This document shows positions 1-11,083 of a stretch of 64,000 nt of DNA, piece after piece. The notes below the pieces were generated by a model. The model ran no database searches and was not told the DNA's origin. It worked only from the letters and a program-made list of their open reading frames with translations. Where the stretch lies: assembly GCF_000002865.3 (NCBI RefSeq), contig NW_001865058.1:77832-141831 (forward strand), in the 5' to 3' direction. Position numbers and translations under genes: made by a program. Source of the DNA: Monosiga brevicollis MX1. Lineage: Eukaryota; Opisthokonta; Choanoflagellata; Craspedida; Salpingoecidae. The stretch's first letter is position 1. Each line of letters begins with the position of its first letter.

Positions 1-973
1 CACAGACGGCAGCAGGCTATGCATACGCGCGACTCGGTCCGCATCCATATTGATGATACTGCGTCAGCATGGAACAAGCGAACGCACGAAGAGACGTGGG
101 TGTTAGATTGTGACGCACGCTTCACGACCTCGTCCGGGCTCGTGAGTAGGCAATCGGCCCAGGCAAAGCCGACAAGACGTACTCCGGTGTCTTCTCAAAT
201 GTATATACATGCGAGACGTTGGCGAAGCTGTCCATCTCAAACCCAAGCAAAGCATACTTGCGCCAGCCACTTTCAAAACCACGTTGATCTATGAAAAAAA
301 AAACCCCCCCGGAAAGCCCGTGTGAATGCTTCTCGCCTTCTAAAGGAATGTAGGGGTGCTAGAGCTATATTATCAGGGGGTCGTACTGATTTTATTAAAA
401 AACTGGGCTTCGGGATTCTCACAAACGCCCTCCATAGTGTGCCTGTTGAAGCGCTTCAAGTACGGGTGCATGGTCAGCCAAGAGCCAAGCTCCCCGGTCC
501 CTGCCAACCACAAACAAAATACCATTGCCACGCGTGAGCATACGGCTCCTAAGGACCACGGGGCAACTTGGAAGGCACGACGATTGATCCGACAGAACCG
601 TGCACCACGAACCTCCTTTCATCACACCCATGATGATGAGCGATGGAAGACAAGCAAGCCCGCTGGCGAGGCTGCTATGTGTGATGCAGATACCGGCATC
701 CATGTGCTCGGCCCGCGTGTCATCGGTGAGGGTGATGACGGGACGCAGGCTGAGCCGAATGGACGAGGCGTTGCGCGTGTGTTTAATCAAGGTCTTTGCG
801 TTGTTGGCAGCCGAGTTTGAGATGGGAAACACCTCGCTCTTGAACCAGTCGGCGACCTGGTCGATGGGCTGGGGATGAGGGCATTGACTCCTCGCCGTTA
901 GGAAGAGGAGGGATGATAGCAAGAGGATGGGCAAGCTGCACCCTCGCTGCCTGGTGAACGACATGGCCTGCAT
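1..973 (-). CDS. Sulfotransferase, 5' part (upstream tandem copy, runs off left edge)
   Basis: Partial gene read leftwards from an ATG at 973. Exons by eye are 613-973, 387-500, 183-288 and 1-58, the last cut by the window edge. The N-terminus is a hydrophobic signal peptide or signal anchor (about residues 12-28), fitting a Golgi or secreted enzyme. Exon 1 ends in GVMKGG and exon 2 opens with TGEL, together giving the 5'-phosphosulfate-binding loop KGGTGEL of PAPS-dependent sulfotransferases. Exon 3 carries the EKTP motif and the last exon begins the region leading to the second PAPS loop. Exon sizes (361, 114, 106) match the downstream copy exactly and the introns are similar too, so this is a recent tandem duplicate. 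The family (heparan-sulfate/NDST-like Sulfotransfer_1) is clear; the acceptor substrate is not. The 3' half, including the catalytic C-terminus, lies outside the window. Confidence 0.85.
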
Positions 974-1044
974 CCCAGTCGGTGCCTCCGTCCAAGAGCT
1001 ATGCGAATCGGAGTGCAGCTAGCAACACACAAGTACCACACGAG

Positions 1045-1050
1045 ACGGAG

Positions 1051-1132
<82 letters not shown>

Positions 1133-1146
1133 CGAGAGAGAGAGGT

Positions 1147-1190
<44 letters not shown>

Positions 1191-1223
1191 CGAGAGAGAG
1201 AGAGAGGTCGAGAGAGAGAGGTC

Positions 1224-1258
<35 letters not shown>
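1045..1258. repeat. (GA)n microsatellite, interrupted
   Basis: A run of GA dinucleotides of about 210 bp is broken several times by GTC to give the phrase gaggtcgag. It lies about 70 bp upstream of the left sulfotransferase start codon, so it sits in that gene's promoter or 5' leader. Confidence 0.95.
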
Positions 1259-1260
<2 letters not shown>

Positions 1261-1427
1261 GTGTCAACAGCAAAGATACAGAGGAATAGCATAGCTAGAC
1301 AGAGGCGCTAGCAGAGGGGCAATGATATCAACAGGACACGAAGATACAGCAAAACTACTACATGTAGTAGGCACACAGGAAACAACTTGGGCTTACACCG
1401 CAAGTCCTCCTTGATGTGAAAAACGGC

Positions 1428-1433
1428 TTTATT
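1428..1433 (-). terminator. Polyadenylation signal AATAAA of the right sulfotransferase
   Basis: The plus strand reads tttatt, giving AATAAA on the coding strand about 180 bp past the stop codon at 1614-1616. The position is reasonable for the transcript's 3' end. It is inferred from the hexamer alone. Confidence 0.5.
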
Positions 1434-1613
1434 GTCAGATCAATTTTGTCATGCTTTTCATGCGGGATGGAGCGACGGGGAAAACTAGGAAGCTCGGAGC
1501 GACACATACAGTACTTCATCGTTCAGGCTGTGGGTGTGTCTGGCCTTCTTGGCAACACCTCGTGCACGGCGTAAATTGACAAACGCGCAAGCGCGAACAG
1601 ACAAAATTCAGGC

Positions 1614-3484
1614 TCAATTGATAGGCCAGTGCTTGCGCAACAGGCTCTTGTCTACATAGCGGGCTAAATCCCGCATGCTGGGCAGATACATCTCCACCAG
1701 CAGCTGATACACGTCGTCACCCAGGCTCTCATACGGCTTGCTGTCCGTCTTGCTCTTTACAGCTTGTAGCGACGTGTAACCACGGGCGTTGATTCGCGTC
1801 AACGGTGAATAATCAAAGAAAGGAAGCCCCAGCCACGTCTGAATATCATTGATGTGAGAGACCATATCCTTGGACATGGCCTCGTACAGGTTGAGGTGAA
1901 TTTGATCGCGAGGATAATACTGCGTGATGACATCGAGCTGCTCAGCATAGAAGCCGCGCTCCAAGATGGCAAATGCCATGCTCTCGTTGTGCGAGATACG
2001 TGTGCCACGCGTCCCGTCCAGACGTGTCAGCAGGGCAGTTTCAAACTGCTTGCTCGTGCATGAGCCAGTTGGCTTGGAAAAGTCCTCGCGGGTGGCGCCA
2101 ATGGCTTTCAAAAAGTCATTGACACGCTGTACCGTCCGGGGATCACGCCTCTCATTGACAATGACACGATCGGCAAATTTTGTGCCGGGGTTGCCCACCA
2201 ATATTCTGCCCTCCCGGCAGTTGTGTTGAAAGTGGGAGTACGCTCGGGCCCTAGGAAACGAGAAACGCATAATTTGGGACACGGGGATGGAGGCAGAGAT
2301 GATAGTTAGAGGCAGAGGCAGAGACAGAGATCATAGTCAGAAGATCAAAGCCAGGTTGAGGTAGAAAGATACAAAGATGCAGGCACAAGCAAACATGAGC
2401 ACACGGATCAAGAGGCGCAGCGGAGCAAAGCTTCAAGCGGAGTCACAGAATCAGGTTAACGTACGCCGGATCACGCAGAGAAGCAATGAGGCGCACAGAC
2501 GGCAGCAGGCTATGCATACGCGCTACTCGGGCTGCATCCATGCTGATAATACTAAATAGTCGTACAACAAGCAAGCGAGTGGACGTGTGTGTTAGATTGT
2601 GACGCACGCTTCGCAACCTCGTCCGGGCTCGTGAGTTGGCAATCGGCCCAGGCAAAGCCGACAAGACGTACTCCGGTGTCTTCTCAAATGTATATACATG
2701 CGAGACGTTGGCGAAGCTGTCCATCTCAAACCCAAGCAAAGCATACTTGCGCCAGCCACTTTCAAAACCACGTTGGTCTAAAAAAACCCCCCCGGAAAGC
2801 CCGTGTGAATGCTTCTCGCCTTCTAAAGGAATGTAGGGGTGCGAGAGGTATTTCATCACCGGAGCGTACTGATTTTGTTGAAAAACTGGGCTTCGGGATT
2901 CTCGCACACGCCCTCCATAGTGTGCCTGTTGAAGCGCTTCAAGTACGGGTGCATGGTCAGCCAAGAGCCAAGCTCCCCGGTCCCTGCCAAACACAAACAA
3001 AATACCATTGCCACGCGTGAGCATACGGTTCTTGAACAGGGTACAGGGGGGTGAGCACGAATACACAGAGGAGCACAAGGCACGGAGGCACGAGAGCGCG
3101 ACGATTGATTCGACAGAACCCACCTCCTTTCATCACACCCATGATGATGAGCGAGGGAAGACAAGCAACCCCATCGGCGAGGCTGCTATGTGTAATGCAG
3201 ATACCGGCATCCATGTGCTCGGCCCGCGTGTCATCGGTGAGGGTGATGACGGGACGCAGGCTGAGCCGAATGGACGAGGCGTTGCGCGTGTGTTTAATCA
3301 GGGTCTGCGCGTTGAAAGCGGCCGAGTTTGAGATGGGAAGCACCTCGCTCTTGAACCAGTCGGCGACCTGGTCGATGGGCTGAGGGTGAGGGCATTGACT
3401 CCTCGCCGTTAGGAAGAGGAGGGATGAGAGCAAGAGGATGGGCAAGCTGCACCCTCGCTGCCTGGTGAACGACATGGCCTGCAT
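1614..3484 (-). CDS. Sulfotransferase, complete (downstream tandem copy)
   Basis: Complete five-exon model: 3124-3484, 2870-2983, 2672-2777, 2465-2551 and 1614-2250. All phases are consistent, giving 434 residues. Exon 1 encodes a signal peptide/anchor with a hydrophobic stretch ILLLSSLLFLT. The joined exon 1/2 boundary forms the 5'-phosphosulfate loop MKGGTGELGSW. EKTP follows in exon 3, and the exon 4/5 boundary makes the 3'-phosphate loop LRDPAARAYSHF, both diagnostic of PAPS-dependent sulfotransferases. The C-terminal part (QTWLGLPFFDY and the end RKHWPIN) matches Sulfotransfer_1/NDST-type C-termini. The protein most likely sulfates a glycan in the Golgi or cell-surface pathway; the substrate is inference. 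Exon 1 differs from the left copy at only a few codons, for example EVLPISNSAAFNAQT against EVFPISNSAANNAKT. Confidence 0.9.
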
Positions 3485-3700
3485 CTCAGTTTGAGCCGGT
3501 TTTCGGTCGAAAATTAGAGTAAGTCAGAATGCCGCGGAGCGAGTCTTAAGAGTCTTAGACCCTGGCTGAGGATGCCGGTGAGAGTAAAGGAGGTAGAGGT
3601 AGGATTGAAGGATGTAGAGGTAGAGGTCGAGGATGTAGAGGACTTATTGGTAGAGGGGTCGAGGGGGTCGTCAGGGACATGAACCAGAAACAGCAGCTAC

Positions 3701-3883
<183 letters not shown>

Positions 3884-4460
3884 GAGCAGGTCACGTAGGG
3901 CCCTTTTGTGAAACGAAGATTTCTCTGACAATTTCTGGTCTGGAGTTTTGTTTTTCTCTCTCTAAAATAAACTATCATCTCAATAGAACGGGGGCGGGGG
4001 GCTTTTTGGTTGCCCTGCACGAGGCTGCGCTGTAGCCCGAGCTCGCCTCGCGACACCCACCTACATGTACTTTAGTTTTGTTTGAATAAGTTCGACCTTG
4101 AGCATTACAAGTGTGTGAACCTCAGGGGAGCCGCGGCTCGTGAACGTGTGAACTTCAAGTTTTTGCATCATATGGTCATCGAGTTGAGCCCCTGTTTAAA
4201 CGCCACACTTGCCAGTCCGTCCCAGCCGTTGCAGCTGATGCAACCACCGATTCGCGACGCCCTCAGAGCGTATGTTGGACAGGTGCACCTTATTCATTCC
4301 CTCAAGCGCGACATGCTCAAGGGGCATTGTATCGCAACCCCGATCCCCCGTAAGAAAAAAATCCCCCCAAAAAAAGAAAAACTAATCCAATTCGTCTGAC
4401 AAGCACTATTCGTCTGACAAGTACTTGATCATCAGTCCATGTAATATTCTGACAATCCAA

Positions 4461-4639
<179 letters not shown>

Positions 4640-4674
4640 GCGTTTTCGGCTTTGAGCCGTTTGCGTCTGGCAGG

Positions 4675-4994
4675 ATGGACCCGAGCGACATCCTCTTCCA
4701 AGGGTACATCACTAAACAGGGTCAGTGATCCGCGCCCGCGTGCCTCGTGCGTGTGTGTGTGCCCGTGTATGTGTGTGTGTGCCCGTGCGTGTGTATGTGG
4801 CCGTGTATGTGTGTGCCCGTGAGTGTGAGTGTGTGTGTGCGTGTGTGTGCGCGTGTGTGTGCGCGTGTGTGTGGGGTCGTGTGTGCGCGTGTGTGTGTGC
4901 GCGTGTGTGTGTGCCCGTGTGTGACCGTGGGTCTGTGCCTGTGTGCGTGACACATCTGATGTCATGTAGCTATCAATGTGGACTCGAGCTGCTA

Positions 4995-5065
<71 letters not shown>

Positions 5066-8000
5066 CAAAGAGGCGGGTTGATTCGGCCCATTTCGATGCC
5101 GCGGCTTGCTCTCGTTCCTCACAGTCAAGCGGACGTGTCGCCCGTGCTCAGGCGGCAGCATCAAGACCTGGAAGCGGCGCTGGACCACTGTCACGTACAG
5201 TGGACTGACCTATCAACCCACTCCAGTGGATCCAGCCTTTCGCAAGTATATCAACGTCAGCGACTTTGTTGCCATTGTGCCCGGCCATGCCTGTGACTGC
5301 CGCTGGCCCGAGGCCCGTGTCAACCATGCCCCACTGAGTTTGGGCCTGGCCACTGCCTCCGGTGGGTTGCTGCTATGAGCTTCTCATTCTCAAAGCCATT
5401 GGATATATCCTCAGCTCACCCCTTGGGTGCCATGTACATGACAGGTCGCACCTACCACATCTTTTGCGACTCGGAAGGGGTGGGGCAACACTTGACTGTG
5501 GCCCTGACCGTGGCCCTGCTGGCACACGCTATTCAACGACGTACGCCAGTTGCTTCATCTGATCGTGATCGGTCCTTCTCACCCTTTGACTCGTCACTTT
5601 GCTCGTGGCGCTACAATTCACACGGTGCATTCTTTTATTTATCATTTTTGCAGCCGATACGGACAGTCAAACTTTGACCAGTCTCTTATCCGCTCTGAAT
5701 GTCACCAGCAACGCCGATGATGCCCTGCTCAACATGCTGGCCCTACCTTCCGTCCACGACGTGATTGTCAGTTGCCGCCAACTTTCTGAAAGCTGGAGTA
5801 GCTCGGATCGCCGTCTTTTGCAAGTTGTGCAAGACAAGATTTCGGCGCTGCATGTTCACGCAGACGCAGACACACCCCCAGTTGAGCCACTGCAGGCTTC
5901 CTCACAGGACATTCCTGGTTCAGTCACCAACGCACAGCCTGCCGATCCCTCTTCTGTTTCGGAACAGCCTCCATCCCAAACCGTTCCCGAAGCGCAGGGC
6001 CATGGCCGCTCAGATGCCCATCCACCTGCCTTGGGCTTTGCAGATGGTACACAAGCCTATCGTACCGCGCTCCCCGCCTTGTCCCCCTCCTTGCAGCTTC
6101 CTTTTCTTCATTCCATGCCAATTCTTTTTTCTCCCAACTCAAATCGTTGTGTGGGTTAATGTGCAATGTTCTCTCCGGCCTCTCCATTAGTCGAGAGTAT
6201 TGTCGAGGACACATGGCGTCAGATCCGTGCCCAAATTCTTGCCTCAACCCCAGCACAGCCCGTCGTGGAGAAGGATCGCCGATTATGGCGCGATGTTCGC
6301 GTCTTTGTCTCAAGCACCTTTGCTGACATGTTCTCAGAGCGTGAAGTGCTCGTTCGTCAGGTCTGAACACCGCCAAAGCTTGGATTACTGATGACTCGCT
6401 GTCATGGCCCAGCTCACCTTTTGCCCGCTGATCGGGTGATCTGACGTATAGGTTTTTCCACGGCTGCGTGCTTGGGGTGAAGCGCGTCGTCTTCGCATTA
6501 TCGTACGCCAAACCCCTCCTTGATCATGGTGACCAGCGTCCTCCATTCTTTCCTGGTCTTTAACCGCATACCCACCGTATCGCCTTTGATGCAGGACTGC
6601 GATTTGCGTTGGGGTGTTCCGAAGGAATCATCACCAGAGACTGTGTTTCGCGCTTGCCTCGGCGAGCTCGACCGCTGCATCGAGGCGGAGACCAACCCCT
6701 TTTTCATCAACCTGCTGGGTCATCGTTATGGGTGGGTTTGTCTTGTGCCTCTTTTCTTTTGTGGTTTCTTAACCTTCCCTCAACATCTACCTCCACTCCC
6801 CTTGAACTCCACTCCCCTTGACCTCCACTACCCTTGACGGCTGATCTCTGCGCCCTCAACATGTTACTAGATGGGTCCCCTCGGACAGCGAGCTTCCAGC
6901 CTCCATTGCCACTCAGTATGATTGGCCAAGTAACATCTCCATTACCCACATGGAGATTTTGCACGGTGCTATGCGCACCGGCAATCCGAATGCCGCCTTC
7001 TTCTTCCGTCGCCGCGAAGCTTTGTCCAACATACCCGAGAGCTTCCTGCCCCGCTTTGTAGATAGTTCCAAGCTGGGTCAAGTTGCGCTCAACCGACTCA
7101 AGGTCCGTGGTGATGCCCGACCAATTCCGAGAGTCCTTTTGCTGCAGGCCTTGAAGTGCCAACCATGGCTCAGTCTCGTACATGCCACATTTCCGTGCAG
7201 GAGGAGCTGCGCACAGCGTTTGGGGATCGCTGCCACGATTACGATGCAGAATTTGAGCGCCTTGATGATAGCACGGGAACTGAAAAAGCCTTGCTTCATC
7301 GATTGGACGGCCTGGCTGAGGATGTTTTCCAATTTCTCACCAAGGCTCTCGAAGCACAATATCCTCTGATGGAGGGTAGGTGCATGCCGCCTCCAATCAC
7401 CTCTGTCTTGCCATCCACGTAGAACTGCACTGGCACTCATACAAACCATTGTTTTTTCCTCCCCCCCTTGTGCCCATCCTCAGGTGACCCAAGCATGGTT
7501 GAGGAGCTGGCTGCACCCTCTGAACGCGTGCTTGCAGAACAAGAACATAATCACATTGGGCGCGACGACGAAGTCAGACAGATGATCGATTTGCTGCCAA
7601 GGCACAGTGTCGTTGCAGATACAACTCAATGTCCTCAACACCACGTATTTTTGGTGTGCTTTAGATTGCCAGAGTTGTTGAGTACTGTCGCGAGCCCGTT
7701 GATGATGAGCATCGCCCCATCATGACCTTGAGCGGACCACCTGGTTGGTACCACCTGCAAGTTCTGTGTGGTCGGGCTTTGGCTCTCACCTTGCCTCTTC
7801 ACGTGCCAATCAGGTTCCGGTCGCTCAACTGTTCTTGCGGGTGCTGGCCGCGAGGTCGGTCGTGGTGGTGCTGGCCCCAGCCGTACTTGGCAGTCTCATC
7901 CAACAGCTTTTTGTTCTAGAATTTGTATTCCTAACTTTGTTTTGCACCTCCCACGTTTTCAACCATTTTCCAGCTTCGGGCGGCTGGCTTTGATGTGGTG

Positions 8001-10759
8001 TTTGTTTCTGTCAAAGCTTCACCCTCAATGCGTATGCTCTTGCCTACGTCGCCCGCACACTGTGCTTCAGATTTCACCTCACTTATTGGGTGCCCCATCT
8101 CTAGACCCAAAGGACATTGCTCTGCAACTGCTGGTCAAGTGCGCCGAAACGACTCAAGAAGCCAACCACGTGCAAAACGTATGGGTTTTGACATATCTCA
8201 GTTTGGGCACAGTTTTCAACACATGTCATTTCTATGTGCAAGTGCGAGTGTCTCATGAGTCATGTTGCGTGACTTGTAGTTGCTAAAAGACGATGCTGAC
8301 GGCAAGTTTGCAGCCAGTCTTGTGGAAATGTTTCGGAAGGCCCTTGCACGCCGGGTAAGGGCTGGTTGAAGGCAATCGTGTTGCAGCACTGCAGCACTCA
8401 GCGTTTTGGCGCCGGTTGGGCTCATTGACCTGCAATTGCGTCGCACTCTTGCAGTCATCCTCGGAGCTTCCCCTGGTATTACTGGTCGCCAACCTTGACC
8501 TGTTGGTGATTGGTAGTGAAATTTTGCAATTGCTCTTTCTCAACGGTGACCGGCTGAGGGTAGCCATGAGCATTGGTACGCGTTGTGAAGCCAGTCCCAA
8601 ACAAACTCAAAAGACCCACACACGCGCGCACGTGGGCTGTGGCACTATCATAAAGTCTCAACAAACGGCACCTGCAACTTTGTGACAGATCATGGTGCAC
8701 TGGCTCAGGCGGATGTTGACGAGGCGATTCGAATGCAGAAAACAGTGCACTCAAGGCTGACAGAAGGGCTGCACCGGTTGGCCAAAGCCTCCATCGACTC
8801 TGTTGAAAATGAAGAGGTGCAACTCGGGAGGCCAGACTGGGTTTGATAGAACTTGTCTTGTGCTCATCCCCAACTTTATACTTTTGTAGTCTGCCAAGCA
8901 ACTACCCAACACTGGCATCACAGATTTTGGACTTGCGCCGTTGGATCGTTCCGAGCGCCAGCTTGTCATTGAGCGCTTGCTTGGTGCCTACAATAAGCAA
9001 CTCGATGACGAGCAGGTACATTTTGTGCTGTGCACCTCCAGGTTGTGCATGTCGGCTGCAGTCTCTCATCGCCACCGCTTGCAGATGACGCTTCTGCTAG
9101 ACAATCCAGGCTCCCACAACTTTTTCTGGCTGACCGCAGTGTGCGAAGAACTTCGCGTCTATGGTACGCGGATCCTCTTGCCACGCACCAGCGAGCCTGC
9201 GTGTTTGGTCATGCTTATCCATTGTGGGATGTGATGACAATCGGATGATGATGCGCGCCTTGCTCAGGTGTGTTCGAGACGGTTACGACCCGTATCCGCC
9301 AGTTACCGCCAGAAGTACCGGCGTTGTGTCTTCAAATTTGGCAGCGCGTGGAGCAGGAGGATCGCTCCGGCCTGCTCAAGGAGGTGCGACGGGCACCTCG
9401 AGCCTTTGGAGGACCGGTGGATGCAGGCCCACTGGATAGTTGGAATTGTCTCACTCCTTTCTGCTTGGCTGTCCTGTGTCGATCATCTGCAGGCGGCCTT
9501 GTACATTGCTTCTCTTTTTACTGGCGTCACAGAGGATGAGCTTTTGGACGTTCTCTTCCCATTTTACTGTGAGTACTTGGAGACAATTGGACAGCCCGTC
9601 GCAAACAGGTGCGTTACATTCATTGCCTGGAGGTCAACTTGCACAAGCGGTGCAAGCTGTGCTGACCGCGGTTGACGAGGCATCCCACTCATCTTTTCAA
9701 CAATGTTAGCGTTGACCGTGTACCTCTCGGTGCCTGGGCACCATTGCGTCAGCGCCTACGCCCCCTGCTTGCCAATTCTCCGTATGTAGCTGCAAATGTA
9801 CCGGTCATTAAAGAAGGGCTTCTTGTGCTCTATTTTTGTTGTTCGTTTGACACAACGACCTCATTCCAAACTCTACAATGGTGCGGTATGCCCATTTTGA
9901 TAGCACGCTCCAGTTCTTGGGCACGTGGTTGAGCAACCCCATCGTGGCAGGCATCAAGCAACTGGGCAACAGTGCAGACGTAAACAAGGGCGACCTTCAT
10001 CGTGCCCTATTCGAGTATCGGTGTCGTGTCGCAGATGTTATGCTTGCTCGCCAAGAGCCATCACGCCAGCAGCCCCTGGCACGCTTGCTTGTAACCCTAC
10101 AAAATCCCGAGAGAACGATCAAGTTCTGGCAAAAAGCAATCCTGCAGCGCGCGTCCCCGTTGAACGATATAAACTTGCGCTTGAGCCTGCTTTTTCAGCT
10201 CAGTTGCCGTCAACCGGTGATGGACAATGGGCCTCGCAAGGCCAAGGTTTGTTGCAGGTGACAAACACTTGTTGATTTTGTGACTCAGCTACCTGTGCTC
10301 ACGCTCTTCTGGGTATGTGCACGGCAGCCCTTGAAAATGTGCATGAACTGTGCCATGAAGCCTGGGCGCCGTCCCATTGCCTTTCGGCAATTTCAAACTT
10401 GCATCCGCTGTGAGGGCATGGTCCCTGGCCATTTGCAGGCCAATGCTTGGCCAGATGAGCGAACCGTATTCTCTCAGCCGGTATGTATGGTGTGCCGTGG
10501 AGTTGCTTTATTATCTTGGCCAGCAGCCACTGACTCGACTTTCAATGCACACGATCGTTTGACTTAGGCATACTTGTGCTTGAAGCACTCGCGCATGGAT
10601 GATTGGTCGACTGCGACGTTTACCAAGTGCATATTTTGCAACGGCATTTTGATGGACCAAGCAACCTGGTATCCAGTCCTCTTGTGCATGACTTGTGCAC
10701 GGACCGGCGGCAAGGTGTGCTGTCACACTGAAGGCGTCTCTATATGGGCACCATCCTAG
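4675..10759 (+). CDS. PH-DUF4062-STAND/NACHT-like NTPase protein, multi-exon
   Basis: The start at 4675 encodes MDPSDILFQGYITKQG. It splices from a donor at 4720 into 5151, giving GGSIKTWKRRW, the beta1-beta2 hairpin of a PH domain; the domain closes with TGRTYHIFCDSE near 5440-5480. Exons from 6180 to 7080 encode DVRVFVSSTFADM, SEREVLVRQVFPRLRAW, DCDLRWGVP and GHRYGWVPSDSELP. This is the DUF4062 domain found before the NTPase in TEP1, NPHP3 and NWD1-like proteins. An NTPase follows: IMTLSGPPG at about 7735, continuing after an intron as SGRST (a split Walker A), then helical elements FFWLTAVCEELRVYG (9120-9165) and FTGVTEDELLDVL (9520-9550), typical of the winged-helix region after NACHT domains. 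The 3' exons are Cys-rich. It is probably a cytosolic STAND signalling ATPase that can dock on phosphoinositide membranes through the PH domain. Several exon limits in 7700-10700 are uncertain, and so is the stop at 10757. Confidence 0.75.
4741..4950. repeat. Imperfect (GT)n array inside intron 1 of the PH/STAND gene
   Basis: A run of gtgtgt phrases is separated by gcccgtg or gcgcgtg. It lies within the first intron (about 4720-5150), which also carries the CTGT array. Confidence 0.9.
4995..5065. repeat. (CTGT)n tetranucleotide array, about 18 copies
   Basis: Perfect tandem ctgt units lie inside intron 1 of the PH/STAND gene. Open frames across the array are artefacts. Confidence 0.97.
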
Positions 10760-11083
10760 CCACACTTAAACTTCTGTCCATAAAATAAGCAGCCACTGTC
10801 CTGGCTGGCCGTTCGTTCGGCTTGTGAATGTGAATGCACACAACCTAGAGCGCTGAGAGCTCATAATGATATTGGTGTGATGAAATGACCAGGCTGATCA
10901 GTCTTGCGCGATACCTTATCATCACAGTGAAGAGATTGAAGATAGGCACCACGACTGGAAGATACACAGGCACGAAGGATTTCATCATGGTATCGATTCG
11001 TAATTGCCAAACCTGTTCAGACTACGATGCAGTCTCAGCACGAGCAGGCAAAACATGAGGCATACAACAGGAGTAGGGCGGGA
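10760..11083. other. Convergent 3' spacer
   Basis: 324 bp lie between the stop of the PH/STAND gene (+) and the stop of pyruvate carboxylase (-). The stretch presumably holds both 3' UTRs. I see no gene or repeat in it. Confidence 0.7.

Larger units (their letters stand above)
974..1613. other. Spacer between the tandem sulfotransferase genes
   Basis: About 640 bp without a supported gene. It holds the 5' flank of the left sulfotransferase, a long GA array and the 3' flank of the right one. The arginine/glutamate and serine/leucine open frames over the array are repeat artefacts. Confidence 0.8.

Noticed and set aside
999-1311. Arg-Glu and Ser-Leu repeat proteins over the GA array
   Set aside because: Frames exist on both strands simply because GA repeats contain no stop codons.
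4082-4399. Open frame of about 105 codons between the two CA arrays
   Set aside because: It lacks an ATG start, runs into lysine/proline low complexity, matches no family and has no supporting splice signals.
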